From Aphodousia faecalis (GTDB taxonomy: Bacteria; Pseudomonadota; Gammaproteobacteria; Burkholderiales; Burkholderiaceae_F): DNA of 39,828 bases. The stretch's first letter is position 1. Each line of letters opens with the position of its first letter. The stretch covers positions 1-39,828 of the forward strand of contig DVGM01000002.1 of NCBI GenBank assembly GCA_018712705.1, in the 5' to 3' direction. Shown piece by piece: positions 39,100 to 39,828 of the stretch. The translations under genes were made by a program, and so were the position numbers. The notes under the pieces were generated by a model. The model saw only the letters and a list, made by a program, of their open reading frames with translations. It had not been told where the DNA came from and searched no databases.

Positions 39100-39828
39100 T
39101 CAATCAAACACAAGCTCCATTTGTTGCTGAGTTTTAGGTGGTGATTGCTTTTGGATACGGAAATCCGGTCGATTAATCCACACATTCAGTTTTTTATACG
39201 TCAATAGGTTTAATCTCACAAATTTCAGTAATCTGGAAAAACTCCAGTGATACCGCGCGATGCGCCGTAATATCTCGATTAGCAGTGTGGCCACGGCTGC
39301 TGTCCAGATCTGGGTCATCACCGCATTTTCTGATGTTCCGATAAAACTTTTGATCTTTAAATTCTGTTTGAGCTTTTTGAAAAACAGCTCGATCTGCCAA
39401 CGTTTACGGTACAAATCGGCTATCTGTTGAGCAGTCAGGTCAAAATCGTTACTTAAAAACTCAAACCAACGATCATTATCTGAGTCATACCATTGCACCA
39501 ATCTGAAACGCGTGTCTCCACAAACTTCCTGTGCTTTCTCCTGTGTAAAACGGAAACCATAATCCCCAAAGTTTTCTCCTTCTTCGATGACATCGTCTTT
39601 TAATCGTGTCGTTTTGGCATTTTCTTTGATTCGTGTGACAAATTTGGTTCCTCGTTTGGTTAACCACATAAAAAGGGCATAGTCGTTATAGCCCCTGTCC
39701 ATGACAACCGTAATTTCTTTATTTCCCAGGGCTTCAATAGCGGCTTTAGCCTCTTTGACATCAGCCCTTTTGCCGTGAGTCATATTCATCACAACAGGCA
39801 GTTGAATGTCTTCATCCAGAACAGTGTG
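39100..39828 (-). CDS. IS4-family transposase, N-terminus outside the window
   Basis: 242 residues are visible and the frame stays open to the right edge, so the start lies beyond it. The visible start HTVLDEDIQLPVVMNMTHGK is the usual middle part of IS4 transposases. The second catalytic Asp is in VVMDRGYND, and the IS4 YREK signature appears as YRKRWQIELFFKKLK (Tyr, Arg, the catalytic Glu, Lys). The C-terminus is complete and there is no internal stop or frameshift, so the copy may be active. A DDE transposase moves its own element by cut-and-paste. It is convergent with glnS. Confidence 0.92.
   Translation of the reverse strand, partial: HTVLDEDIQLPVVMNMTHGKRADVKEAKAAIEALGNKEITVVMDRGYNDYALFMWLTKRGTKFVTRIKENAKTTRLKDDVIEEGENFGDYGFRFTQEKAQEVCGDTRFRLVQWYDSDNDRWFEFLSNDFDLTAQQIADLYRKRWQIELFFKKLKQNLKIKSFIGTSENAVMTQIWTAAVATLLIEILRRIARYHWSFSRLLKFVRLNLLTYKKLNVWINRPDFRIQKQSPPKTQQQMELVFD
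39100..39828 (-). mobile_element. IS4-family insertion sequence, partial
   Basis: Only the 3' part of the element is in the window. Its inner end should lie between the glnS terminator (38920) and the transposase stop (39100). No terminal inverted repeat or target duplication can be fixed because the other end is missing. The gap holds a minor dyad near 39036-39055 (CTCAT/ATGAG). Confidence 0.8.

Overview
The window looks like a chromosomal segment of a gut-type betaproteobacterium, probably Sutterellaceae (Sutterella/Parasutterella-like). This is inferred from three things: moderate GC content, a tripartite tricarboxylate transporter with a Bug-family receptor, and a methyltransferase-rnhA-dnaQ block beside AAA ATPases of the DUF4143 and DUF234 types. 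No rRNA, CRISPR array or prophage was seen. One tRNA (Val, GAC) is present, and an IS4-family transposase is cut by the right edge.

Layout. (1) 3-7601 (+): a translationally coupled five-gene run. It holds a phosphonate/iron-type ABC importer (receptor cut by the left edge, ATPase, double-length permease), a CDP-glycerol-type polyol-phosphate transferase, and a 957-residue protein joining a YidC/Oxa1-like membrane module to an LtaS/sulfatase-type domain. (2) 8015-12316 (-): an RND efflux pump with its lipoprotein adaptor. (3) 12437-15701 (-): dnaQ, rnhA and a SAM methyltransferase, interrupted by a DUF4143 ATPase gene that sits between two related perfect palindromes. (4) 15824-18747 (+): tctC/tctB/tctA-type tricarboxylate transporter. 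(5) 18748-25443: a palindrome-rich gap, an unknown membrane protein, an MFS transporter, a two-component system (-), and divergently a 777-residue fusion of a PAP2 phosphatase with an EptA/MCR-type phosphoethanolamine transferase. (6) 25464-27064: terminator, tRNA-Val with a good promoter, and a DUF234 ATPase behind a repeat-rich promoter. (7) 27111-31157 (-): rmlB, rmlC and a UvrD-type helicase. (8) 31308-33687 (+): a two-domain aspartate/glutamate-type racemase and a beta-hydroxyacid dehydrogenase. (9) 33789-36608 (+): a 23-bp tandem repeat array, a FeoA-FeoB fusion and a small Cys-rich protein. (10) 36787-38865 (+): glutaminyl-tRNA synthetase with an internal insertion of about 100 residues, then the IS4 end.

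Themes. Much of the window concerns the envelope: two separate multidomain membrane enzymes of the alkaline-phosphatase/sulfatase superfamily, an efflux pump, dTDP-sugar genes and a two-component system that may control lipid A modification. The strongest candidates for something undescribed are the first operon (importer, TagB/F-like transferase and YidC-LtaS-like fusion, with the insertase groove arginine replaced by Asn), the PAP2-EptA fusion, the ATPase gene bracketed by palindromes with matching compensatory changes, and the GlnRS insertion. Functions were assigned from motifs read by eye; no database search was run.
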